Positions 24,691-31,606 of a DNA stretch of 31,606 nt are shown one piece after another. Positions within the stretch are counted from its first letter, which is position 1; each line of letters begins with the position of its first letter. Location: positions 1 to 31,606 of the forward strand of contig JAEWDP010000102.1 in NCBI GenBank assembly GCA_023390055.1, read 5' to 3'. Both the position numbers and the translations under genes were made by a program. The notes under the pieces are model-generated. The model did no database searches. It was given only the letters and a program-made list of their open reading frames with translations, and was not told the origin of the DNA. Source of the DNA: Pseudomonadota bacterium. GTDB lineage: Bacteria > Pseudomonadota > Alphaproteobacteria > Rhizobiales > Rhizobiaceae.

Positions 24691-24748
24691 AGCTTATATG
24701 AGGCGCGACTGAACAGTTCGCACGCCTTGCTGGCGACAGGAGAAGCAT

Positions 24749-25006
24749 ATGGCAGATATTACGATCTATACGCGCCTGGGTTGCGGTTACTGTACCCGGG
24801 CGAAGGCTCTGCTCGCTTCCAAGGGTGTTGATTTCACAGAACGTGACGCATCCAGCTCTCCGGAGCTGCGTCAGGAAATGATCAGTAAGGCCTGTGGCCG
24901 CTCGACATTTCCGCAAATATTCATCAATGACAAGCACGTCGGTGGGTGTGATGAATTGCACGCGCTCGATCGTGCTGGCAAACTCGATCCGATGCTCGCC
25001 AACTGA
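24749..25006 (+). CDS. grxC: Glutaredoxin 3
   Basis: An 85-residue dithiol glutaredoxin, reduced by glutathione and used to reduce protein disulfides and ribonucleotide reductase. The active site is CGYC at 12-15 after YTRLG; TFPQIFI gives the cis-proline, and GGCDELHALDRAG binds glutathione. The ATG has GGAGAAGCAT upstream, an excellent ribosome binding site. It stands 10 bases before the amidase gene and begins the grxC-amidase-DUF1178 unit. Confidence 0.96.
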   Translation: MADITIYTRLGCGYCTRAKALLASKGVDFTERDASSSPELRQEMISKACGRSTFPQIFINDKHVGGCDELHALDRAGKLDPMLAN

Positions 25007-25016
25007 GGGGAACTTT

Positions 25017-25871
25017 ATGGTATTCAAGGCTGCCGCAATTCAAATGTGCTCCGGCGTTGAGCCGGAGAAGAACGTCGCTGTTATGGTGCGTCTCGTGCGT
25101 GAGGCTGCAAGTCAAGGCGCCGTCTATGTCCAGACGCCGGAGATGACCGGCGCTATACAACGGGATCGCGCCGGACTACTTTCGGTATTGAAGTGCGAAC
25201 GCGACGACCTCATCGTGAGGGCAGCGCGGGAACTCGCGCAAGAGCTTGGTATCCACGTTCACCTCGGATCCACGCCTATTGCACTGCCTGACGGCAAGAT
25301 TGCGAATCGAGGCTTTCTCTTTGGTCCCGGAGGCAGACAGATATGTATCTATGACAAAGTCCATATGTTCGATGTTGATCTCGACAATGGAGAAAGTTGG
25401 CGAGAGAGCGCTGTGTATCGACCTGGTGCCGAGGTTCGCGTGGCCGCTCTCCCATTTGCTATGCTCGGGTTCGCGATCTGTTATGACGTCCGCTTTCCCT
25501 CATTGTTTCGTGCTGAAGCAATCGGTGGGGCTGAAGTGCTGACTGTTCCGGCGGCGTTCACGCGTCAGACGGGGGAAGCGCACTGGGAGGTATTGCTTCG
25601 TGCACGCGCCATAGAAAATGGTGCTTTCGTGGTCGCGGCAGCTCAGGCTGGAGTGCATGAGGACGGCCGCGAGACATTTGGCCATTCCATGATCGTTGAT
25701 CCGTGGGGTAAAGTGCTGGCATCGGCTGGGGATCGCGGTGAGGCAATCGTCACCGCCGACATCGATGTCGATCAGGTAAGGGTAGCCCGAACCAAAATTC
25801 CTAACCTCCAGAACGGTCGTGATTTCACGCTGGAAATGGTGGCAGCGGAGGCGAAGGAGACGACCCCTTGA
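25017..25871 (+). CDS. Nitrilase-superfamily amidohydrolase (Nit1-type)
   Basis: A 284-residue carbon-nitrogen hydrolase with the catalytic triad Glu42 (TPEMTG), Lys114 (IYDKVHMFDVD) and Cys155 (GFAICYDVRFP). The KVHMFDVDL and later FVVAAAQAGVHEDGRETFGHS segments place it near Nit1, recently assigned as deaminated-glutathione amidase, a metabolite-repair enzyme. The adjacent glutaredoxin gene supports a glutathione link, though this remains inference; omega-amidase (Nit2) is the alternative. The ATG at 25017 with GAGGGG upstream is preferred to an upstream in-frame extension into grxC. It overlaps the next start by 2 bases. Confidence 0.93.
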   Translation: MVFKAAAIQMCSGVEPEKNVAVMVRLVREAASQGAVYVQTPEMTGAIQRDRAGLLSVLKCERDDLIVRAARELAQELGIHVHLGSTPIALPDGKIANRGFLFGPGGRQICIYDKVHMFDVDLDNGESWRESAVYRPGAEVRVAALPFAMLGFAICYDVRFPSLFRAEAIGGAEVLTVPAAFTRQTGEAHWEVLLRARAIENGAFVVAAAQAGVHEDGRETFGHSMIVDPWGKVLASAGDRGEAIVTADIDVDQVRVARTKIPNLQNGRDFTLEMVAAEAKETTP

Positions 25872-26296
25872 TCCGTTATTCACTTGTCTGCAACAATGCT
25901 CATTCATTTGAAGCCTGGTTTTCGGAAAGTGCAGACTTCGATCGACAGGTGGAGAGTGGTTTCCTGACCTGTCCGGACTGTAATTCTTCGGTGATTTCGA
26001 AGTCGCTCATGGCCCCGTCGGTTTCAACCGCGCGACAGAAGGATGAAAAACAGGCAATTGCGATGGACCTTGCTCAAAAGAAGGCTATGGCCAAACTTCG
26101 CGAGGCAGTCGCGTCCATCAAGGAAAACGCAGAGGACGTAGGGGAGAAATTTCCTGAAGAAGCCCGCAAGATCCACTATGGAGAGGCGGACGCTCGCGGT
26201 ATCATGGGGAAGGCAAGTCTCGATGAGGTGCGCTCGCTCGTTGACGAAGGCATTGAAGTGGCGCCGCTGCCGATATTGCCCGAAGATGCGAATTGA
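25868..26296 (+). CDS. DUF1178 family protein
   Basis: A 142-residue protein of unknown function. MIRYSLVCNNAHSFEAWFSE and CPDC (residues 35-38) give a small zinc-ribbon-like N-terminus with Cys8, then a charged helical part (DLAQKKAMAKLREAVASIKE) and the conserved end, GEADARGIMGKASLDEVRSL and EEGIEVAPLP-type DEGIEVAPLPILP. The start is a TTG at 25868 overlapping the amidase stop (TTGA), with AAGGAG nine bases upstream. It ends three bases before the convergent ubiG stop. Its constant company with grxC and Nit-like genes in rhizobia is worth noting. Confidence 0.9.
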   Translation: MIRYSLVCNNAHSFEAWFSESADFDRQVESGFLTCPDCNSSVISKSLMAPSVSTARQKDEKQAIAMDLAQKKAMAKLREAVASIKENAEDVGEKFPEEARKIHYGEADARGIMGKASLDEVRSLVDEGIEVAPLPILPEDAN

Positions 26297-26299
26297 AAC

Positions 26300-27046
26300 T
26301 CAGCCAGGGCGTTTCGCCAGTAACATGTAATTTACGTCCATATCCGATGACAGGTTCCAACGGTCCTGCAAGGGATTGAAGAAGACACCGGTGCGATGAA
26401 TGATCTCCATTCCACTTGCCGAAAGTGGTGTCTCCAATTCTCGTGGTTGCACCAGCTTTTCGTATTGATGCGTTCCTTTCGGTAACCACCGCAGAATGTT
26501 TTCCGCCGCAAAAATGGCAAGCGCGCGCGCCTTCAACGTACGATTGATAGTAGCCAGGAACATCAGCCCATCAGGTTTGACCAATGACGCACAGGTCCGG
26601 ATAAAAAAATCGACGTCAGCGACATGCTCAACCACTTCCATATTGAGAACCACATCGAATACTTCTCCGTGCTCCGCCAATTGCTCGGCGGTGACGGCGC
26701 GATAGTCAATAGTTATCCCCATTCCTGATGCATGGGTTGAGGCAATTCCGATATTCTTCTCCGAGGGGTCAGCACCGACAACGGTTGCTCCCATACGCGC
26801 GATCGGTTCCGATAAAAGGCCGCCGCCGCATCCGATATCCAGGATACGAAGACCTGCAAGTGGCAGATATCCTTTCGGATCGCGCCCAAAATTCTCGCAG
26901 ATTTTATCGCGGATATAGGTGAGTCGAACAGGATTGAACTTGTGAAGTGGTTTGAATTTTCCAGTGGGGTCCCACCATTCAGCGGCCATGGCGGAAAAGC
27001 GGTTGACCTCGTTTTGGTCGATGGTTGTCTTCGCAGTTTCGGTCAT
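26300..27046 (-). CDS. ubiG: Ubiquinone biosynthesis O-methyltransferase
   Basis: SAM-dependent enzyme that performs both O-methylations of ubiquinone synthesis at the membrane surface. The 248 residues start MTETAKTTIDQNEVNRFSAM and have AAEWWDPTGKFKPLHKFNPV (21-40), the UbiG/Coq3 signature, motif I DIGCGGGLLSEP at 70-81 with acidic GADPS, and FDVVLNMEVVEHVADVDFF. LFLATINRTLKARALAIF and LPKGTHQYEKLVQP follow. It is on the minus strand between the grxC unit (convergent) and the SH3 relic (divergent). Confidence 0.97.
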   Translation of the reverse strand: MTETAKTTIDQNEVNRFSAMAAEWWDPTGKFKPLHKFNPVRLTYIRDKICENFGRDPKGYLPLAGLRILDIGCGGGLLSEPIARMGATVVGADPSEKNIGIASTHASGMGITIDYRAVTAEQLAEHGEVFDVVLNMEVVEHVADVDFFIRTCASLVKPDGLMFLATINRTLKARALAIFAAENILRWLPKGTHQYEKLVQPRELETPLSASGMEIIHRTGVFFNPLQDRWNLSSDMDVNYMLLAKRPG

Positions 27047-27408
27047 TGGCTCTCGTCTCCGGTGATGGCGTTGAAGTCGGACGATCGGCTTTGGAAGTCA
27101 AGGCCTGGTTACCGCCCTGTTCGTCGGCCAAAGACACTGTGTCAATCCTGCAATTCGCGGTTGGCCCGCTTTTGAAGCCTTGCGTTCATGCCGGAGTTCT
27201 ACTTTCCCATGGAGCTGCGCCGCGCTTGCCGAGCTGGCGGATACTAGTTGATCGGGGGGATGTATATGCATGCCCGAACTGTCCTGGGCAATTCTGAAGG
27301 TAACGTTCATTCTCAGTTCAGTGCTGAATCGAAAGTCTTCTGGAATGTTGAATATCGGGAAGGCCGTGAGCTGATTGGATCGTCACCGGCCTGGAAGGAG
27401 CAGTTGCA
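27047..27408. other. Spacer between ubiG and the SH3 relic
   Basis: About 360 bases, no gene recognised. It contains the ubiG leader and the AAGGAG (27395-27400) that served the SH3 relic. Open frames on both strands show no known motif. Confidence 0.45.
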
Positions 27409-27854
27409 TTGAAGTCTCTGTTGAGTATCGCCGCCTCGCTCTGTTCTGGTTGCCGTGCCGTCAATTGCCGATGCAGCCGTTCGTGGCTTGCTACGGCAAA
27501 TGTCTACATGCGGTCGGGCCCAAGTATCACCTATCCCGCTGCAACCGTCATACCTTCGAATGCACCCGCTACGATACATGGCTGCATGAGTAACGTAAAT
27601 TGGTGCGATGTCTCTTTTCGGGGAGGAAGAGGTTGGGTCTCGGGTAATAACGTCCAGGCTCACCATCATCAACGCCGGGTTCAGTAGGCCTCCGATACTG
27701 TCGATTCCTTGGATTTCCAACCGTCACGTTCGAGATTAGACACTATTGGGACCGCCACTATCGCAGCCGTGATTTTTACCGTGATCGCTCCAGGTGGGAT
27801 CGAGGTGATGATTGGGTCAGGGATCGCGACAGGGGATCGGTCCATCGAGGTTGA
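27409..27854 (+). pseudogene. Decayed secreted SH3-domain protein
   Basis: A relic that can only be read through three changes of frame. MKSLLSIAAS (TTG start at 27409, AAGGAG eight bases upstream) continues as SVLVAVPSIADAAVRG in the next frame, completing a signal peptide with an ADA cleavage site. The frame returns for ATANVYMRSGPS through WCDVSFRGGRGWVSGNNVQ, a bacterial SH3 domain (SH3_3) of about 55 residues, with a TAG at 27685-27687. A third frame carries GLRYCRFLGFPTVTFEIRHY and WDRHYRSRDFYRDRSRWDRG, the arginine/aspartate-rich tail common in rhizobial secreted SH3 proteins, to a TGA at 27852-27854. Each piece is in the right order, so this is one broken gene. It is likely non-functional. 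Confidence 0.8.
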
Positions 27855-28225
27855 TTTCGGTGGGGCCGAAGTTGTCTACTTGCCTTGGAGGACGAGACAG
27901 GTTCCGTGTCTGCAGATCTTGCGGTCATGTGTAGTTCTGGTTGATCTGGCTTCGGCCTGGATCAATCCCGCCTTTTCGTGCTAATTGGCAGGGGCCACGC
28001 AAGCTGCTCCGACCACAAGCTGACGCTGAAATTTGCTGGCGGGTTCAAAGAAACAAAAGGATCTTGATCCTTGCGCCATCATGTCGTGTCTGTATGGTGC
28101 TGACTTGATGACGGCATTGCGTCCCGTTCCCCTTTTCGATAAGAGACGCGGCGAAAACCCGTCTCACGCGAGGCGGTCGAAGAGCACGCCCCCGCACAGG
28201 GGACGAACGGTTGGAATTGGTTGGC
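27855..28225 (+). other. Spacer upstream of lysC
   Basis: About 370 bases without a recognised gene. It has a 16-base palindrome AAGGATCTTGATCCTT (28057-28072) and a small CCCC/GGGG hairpin (28191-28203) close to lysC. No known riboswitch could be matched by eye. The lysC promoter should lie here. Confidence 0.45.
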
Positions 28226-29500
28226 ATGGCACGCATCGTCATGAAATTCGGCGGGACGTCTGTCGCGAATCTGGAACGCATCTACAACGTCGCACGTCAT
28301 GTGAAACGTGAATCTGATGCTGGCCACGAAGTCGCAGTTGTGGTTTCGGCGATGTCGGGTAAGACGAACGAACTTGTTGGCTGGGTCCTCGACACGCCGA
28401 AGGTTGCAGGCGCGAGTTCGCCGTTCTACGATGCGCGTGAATACGATGCGGTAGTGGCCTCAGGCGAACAGGTAACTTCCGGCCTGCTTGCTATTGCGCT
28501 CCAGTCGATGGGCGTTAATGCTCGCTCCTGGCAGGGTTGGCAGATCCCGATCAAGACCGATAACGCACACGGCGCTGCTCGGATCATAGATATTGATGGT
28601 TCTGATATCGTCAAACGCATGGGCGAAGGGCAAGTTGCCGTGGTTGCCGGCTTCCAGGGCATCGGGCCCGACAATCGGATAGCGACATTGGGCCGTGGCG
28701 GCTCCGATACGTCGGCGGTGGCAGTTGCGGCTGCAGTCAAGGCCGATCGTTGCGATATCTACACGGACGTGGATGGTGTCTATACCACGGACCCACGTAT
28801 CGTTCCGGCAGCTCGCCGAATGAAGAAGGTCTCTTTCGAGGAAATGCTCGAAATGGCGTCGCTTGGCTCGAAGGTTTTGCAGGTTCGTTCCGTCGAACTC
28901 GCCATGGTCCATAAGGTCCGTATCTTTGTGCGTTCAAGTTTCGAGGATCCCGATGCACCGGGCATGGGCGACTTGGTGAACCCGCCCGGTACTTTGATTT
29001 GCGACGAGGAAGAAATCGTGGAACAGGAAGTCGTCACCGGCATCGCCTATGCCAAGGATGAAGCACAGATATCACTGCGTCGACTGGCGGATCGTCCAGG
29101 TGTGTCGGCAGCGATCTTCGGCCCGCTTGCCGAATCCCACATCAACGTTGACATGATCGTACAAAATACATCGGAAGACGGTTCAAAAACCGATATGACC
29201 TTCACTGTACCTTCCGGTGATGTCCAAAAGGCCCTCAGGGTCCTCGAGGAACACAGGGAAAATATTGGTTTTGATGTTGCGCAGAGCGAATCAGGCCTGG
29301 CAAAGGTATCGGTGATCGGTATTGGCATGCGCAGTCACGCTGGGGTAGCGGCGCTTGCTTTCAAGGCACTTGCCGACAAAGGCATCAATATCAAGGCGAT
29401 CACGACTTCAGAAATCAAGATTTCCATTCTAATTGATGGTGCTTACTCGGAATTGGCAGTTCGGACTTTGCATTCCGCCTACGGTCTCGATAAGAGTTGA
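28226..29500 (+). CDS. lysC: Aspartokinase
   Basis: First step of the aspartate pathway to lysine, threonine, methionine and diaminopimelate: aspartate plus ATP to aspartyl phosphate. The 424 residues are the size of single-function aspartokinases of the class with a kinase domain plus two ACT domains. KFGGTSV is at 7-13, GRGGSDTSAVAVAAA at 157-171 and YTDVDGVYTTDPR at 179-191. The ACT domains lie after about residue 265 (SLRRLADRPGVSAAIFGPL and KVSVIGIGMRSHAGVAALAF), giving feedback control, probably by lysine and/or threonine. ATG 28226 with MARIVMKFGG is the family start; an in-frame TTG at 28211 is not needed. The ribosome binding site is weak. Confidence 0.97.
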   Translation: MARIVMKFGGTSVANLERIYNVARHVKRESDAGHEVAVVVSAMSGKTNELVGWVLDTPKVAGASSPFYDAREYDAVVASGEQVTSGLLAIALQSMGVNARSWQGWQIPIKTDNAHGAARIIDIDGSDIVKRMGEGQVAVVAGFQGIGPDNRIATLGRGGSDTSAVAVAAAVKADRCDIYTDVDGVYTTDPRIVPAARRMKKVSFEEMLEMASLGSKVLQVRSVELAMVHKVRIFVRSSFEDPDAPGMGDLVNPPGTLICDEEEIVEQEVVTGIAYAKDEAQISLRRLADRPGVSAAIFGPLAESHINVDMIVQNTSEDGSKTDMTFTVPSGDVQKALRVLEEHRENIGFDVAQSESGLAKVSVIGIGMRSHAGVAALAFKALADKGINIKAITTSEIKISILIDGAYSELAVRTLHSAYGLDKS

Positions 29501-29579
29501 TCATGGTCTGGTGGCCTTCGTCCCGTCACTGCTTAAGGGGAACGGTCGCCGGGTAGGATGACCTTGTTTCGGGAGCAGT

Positions 29580-31606
29580 ATGCCGATGAGAGACTTGTCG
29601 GCGGGTCCGCGCGTTCTATTGCGGCGGATGCGCGAGCTGATGGCGGAGCCGCTCGATCCCCAGGATCGCCTTGACCGAATCGTACGGCAGATCGCCAGCA
29701 ACATGGTGGCGGAAGTTTGTTCTGTCTATGTGCTTCGGTCCGACGGCGTTCTGGAACTTTATGCGACTGAAGGCCTCAATCCGGAAGCAGTCCACCTTTC
29801 CCAGTTGAAAATGGGCCAGGGCCTTGTCGGCACGATCGCCGCTTCTGCGCAGTCTCTCAATCTTTCGGACGCACAGGCGCATCCGGCCTTTCGATATCTC
29901 CCTGAAACCGGTGAGGAGGTCTACCACTCATTTCTTGGCGTACCCATTTTGAGAGCCGGCCGTACTTTGGGCGTTCTGGTCGTCCAGAACAAGGCAAGCC
30001 GAACTTACCGCGAGGATGAGCTCGAGGCACTTGAAACGACCGCAATGGTGATCGCTGAAATGATAGCTACCGGGGAGCTGAAAAAGATCACCAAGCCTGG
30101 CCTGGAACTGGATCTAACACGTGCAGTAACAATCGATGGCGATGGCTACAATGAGGGTATCGGACTCGGCCATGTCGTACTGCACGAGCCGCGTGTCGTC
30201 GTCACCAATCTGCTTAATGAAGACGCCGACAGCGAAGTACGACGGCTTGCGGAGGCGCTGGGCTCGCTGCGCATTTCAATCGATGACATGTTGTCACGAC
30301 GGGAAGTGGCAAGTGAAGGAGAGCATCGGGATGTACTCGAGACCTATCGTATGTTCGCCCATGATCAAGGGTGGGTCCGTCGTATGGAGGAGGCGATCCA
30401 TAATGGCCTGACGGCGGAAGCAGCTGTCGAAAAGGTGCAGAGCGACACGAAGGCTCGGATGATTCGGCTGACCGATCCCTACCTGCGGGAACGAATGCAT
30501 GATTTTGATGATCTGGCCAACAGGTTACTACGGCAGTTGATTGGGTTTAGCGGGAGAACAATAGGCGAAGGCCTGCCAGCAGACGCGATTATCTTTGCAC
30601 GTGCCATGGGAGCAGCTGAACTTCTGGATTACCCGCGTTCGCGATTGCGTGGTCTGGTGCTTGAAGATGGAGCTGTCACCAGCCATGTCGTAATCGTTGC
30701 GCGCGCCATGGGTATTCCCGTTGTTGGCCAGGCGGCAGGTGCTGTTGCGCTCGCTGAGAATGGCGATGCGGTGATCGTAGACGGGGATGACGGGTTGGTC
30801 CATCTGCGTCCGATGACGGATCTGTTAAAGGCCTATGAAGAAAAGGTAAGGCTCCGGGCGCGTAGACAGGAGCAGTTCCGAGCCTTGCACTCAGTAGAGC
30901 CCATCACCCGTGATGGCAAACGGATCAGCCTGCTGATGAATGCCGGACTAATCGTCGACCTCCCGCAATTGGCGGAGTCTGGAGCAGACGGCATAGGGTT
31001 ATTCCGTACCGAATTGCAGTTCATGATTGCCTCAACCATGCCAAAAATGGAGGAGCAGGAAGCCTTCTATCGTAATGTGATCAGGCAGGCGGCTGGTCGG
31101 CCAATCACGTTCCGTACGCTCGATATAGGTGGAGATAAAGTCGTCTCCTATTTTCGTCCTCATGAAGAGGAAAATCCGGCGCTCGGGTGGCGTGCAATTC
31201 GCCTTTCTCTGGACCGTCCCGGCCTTTTGCGAACGCAATTGCGGGCATTGCTGCGTGCATCGGCGGATGCAGAGCTGAAGATCATGTTACCGATGGTAAC
31301 GGAAGTTGCTGAGATCCATTCGGTGCGCGAACTGCTTCAGAAGGAGATCCAGCACCTGTCGAAATTTGGACATGGCTTGCCGCAAAAATTGAAGTTTGGT
31401 GCTATGTTGGAAGTTCCGGCACTTATGTGGCAGCTTGATGAATTGATGGCGGAAGTCGATTTTGTTTCTGTCGGATCAAACGATCTGTTCCAGTTCTCTA
31501 TGGCGGCCGATCGGGGTAATGCACGTGTATCTGATCGGTTTGATCTGCTGGGCAGGCCGTTCCTTCGAATTTTGCGCAATGTTGTTCGCGCCGGTGAGCG
31601 TAGTGG
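29580..31606 (+). CDS. ptsP: Nitrogen-PTS phosphoenolpyruvate phosphotransferase EI-Ntr (C-terminal end outside window)
   Basis: Phosphorylates NPr from PEP, the entry of the regulatory PTS-Ntr chain that senses nitrogen and carbon state. About 675 residues are seen, and the frame is open at the window end; the family is about 755, so some 80 are missing. An N-terminal GAF domain at about 20-165 (sensing glutamine and 2-oxoglutarate in studied cases) is followed by the PEP-utiliser N domain with GLTAEAAVEKVQSDTKARM, the swivel domain with the phosphorylated His369 in TSHVVIVARAMGIPVVG, and the PEP-binding barrel with GIGLFRTELQFM (Arg476) and FRTLDIGGDK. The ATG at 29580 has GGGAG four bases upstream; the next ATG at 29586 (MRDLSAGP) is as likely. 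It lies 79 bases after lysC. Confidence 0.96.
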   Translation, partial: MPMRDLSAGPRVLLRRMRELMAEPLDPQDRLDRIVRQIASNMVAEVCSVYVLRSDGVLELYATEGLNPEAVHLSQLKMGQGLVGTIAASAQSLNLSDAQAHPAFRYLPETGEEVYHSFLGVPILRAGRTLGVLVVQNKASRTYREDELEALETTAMVIAEMIATGELKKITKPGLELDLTRAVTIDGDGYNEGIGLGHVVLHEPRVVVTNLLNEDADSEVRRLAEALGSLRISIDDMLSRREVASEGEHRDVLETYRMFAHDQGWVRRMEEAIHNGLTAEAAVEKVQSDTKARMIRLTDPYLRERMHDFDDLANRLLRQLIGFSGRTIGEGLPADAIIFARAMGAAELLDYPRSRLRGLVLEDGAVTSHVVIVARAMGIPVVGQAAGAVALAENGDAVIVDGDDGLVHLRPMTDLLKAYEEKVRLRARRQEQFRALHSVEPITRDGKRISLLMNAGLIVDLPQLAESGADGIGLFRTELQFMIASTMPKMEEQEAFYRNVIRQAAGRPITFRTLDIGGDKVVSYFRPHEEENPALGWRAIRLSLDRPGLLRTQLRALLRASADAELKIMLPMVTEVAEIHSVRELLQKEIQHLSKFGHGLPQKLKFGAMLEVPALMWQLDELMAEVDFVSVGSNDLFQFSMAADRGNARVSDRFDLLGRPFLRILRNVVRAGERS

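Noticed and set aside
24894..25016. Upstream extension of the amidase gene into grxC
   Set aside because: Out-of-frame shadow of grxC; the ATG at 25017 has a good ribosome binding site and gives the family start.
27855..28225. Riboswitch upstream of lysC (lysine, or SAM-II type)
   Set aside because: No conserved core of either class could be recognised; the small hairpins are too short to support one.
1..31606. CRISPR array, prophage, toxin-antitoxin or defence island
   Set aside because: No regularly spaced direct repeats, phage structural genes or recognisable defence genes; the only mobile trace is the tnpB relic.

Overview
This window reads as chromosomal DNA of an alphaproteobacterium of the order Hyphomicrobiales (Rhizobiales), most likely Rhizobiaceae or a close relative. 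The basis is gene order and protein character rather than a database search. Diagnostic blocks are lysA-lptM-argH divergent from tlpA, an SDR / HIG1-domain / corrinoid adenosyltransferase / rhomboid / etfB-etfA-hbdA series, secA divergent from a PpiC isomerase followed by argJ-GNAT-mutT, and grxC / nitrilase-family amidase / DUF1178 / ubiG / lysC / ptsP. Almost everything is housekeeping, densely packed, with many short gaps, 1- and 4-base overlaps and convergent gene ends a few bases apart.

Left part (1-12300). The lysine/arginine block (lysA cut by the window edge, lptM, argH) is on the minus strand, and tlpA on the plus strand starts 22 bases from argH. A seven-gene minus-strand series follows from 8368 down to 3109: an oxidoreductase, a HIG1-domain membrane peptide, an ATP:cob(I)alamin adenosyltransferase, a rhomboid protease, both subunits of electron-transfer flavoprotein and 3-hydroxybutyryl-CoA dehydrogenase. 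The last three link acyl-CoA oxidation to the respiratory chain. Next come a YihY/BrkB membrane protein, a GluQ tRNA-modifying synthetase lacking the usual zinc cysteines, an AlkA-type glycosylase, an HNH protein and DsbB.

Middle (12300-24060). A tRNA-Leu(CAA) gene is followed by about 720 bases with no convincing gene. Then comes a translationally coupled pair, an oligosaccharide-type flippase and a FemAB/CelD-like acyltransferase, suggesting cell-surface polymer work. secA and a periplasmic parvulin-type isomerase are divergent. argJ, a GNAT acetyltransferase and a MutT Nudix hydrolase are overlapped in one operon. A small one-helix membrane protein and an NDUFAF5-like methyltransferase-fold protein follow.

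Right part (24060-31606). grxC, a Nit1-type amidase and a DUF1178 protein form one tightly coupled plus-strand unit facing ubiG; glutaredoxin next to a deaminated-glutathione amidase candidate suggests shared glutathione chemistry. lysC and the nitrogen-PTS enzyme I (ptsP, cut by the window edge) end the window.

The non-housekeeping signals are two decayed loci. Between the methyltransferase and grxC lies the 3' portion of an IS200/IS605-type tnpB (RNA-guided nuclease family) with an in-frame stop, a frameshift and a subterminal hairpin like a right end. It sits where I would expect comF in related genomes. Between ubiG and lysC is a secreted SH3-domain protein gene whose homology runs through three reading-frame changes. 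I did not find an intact novel defence or mobile system, a CRISPR array or a prophage.
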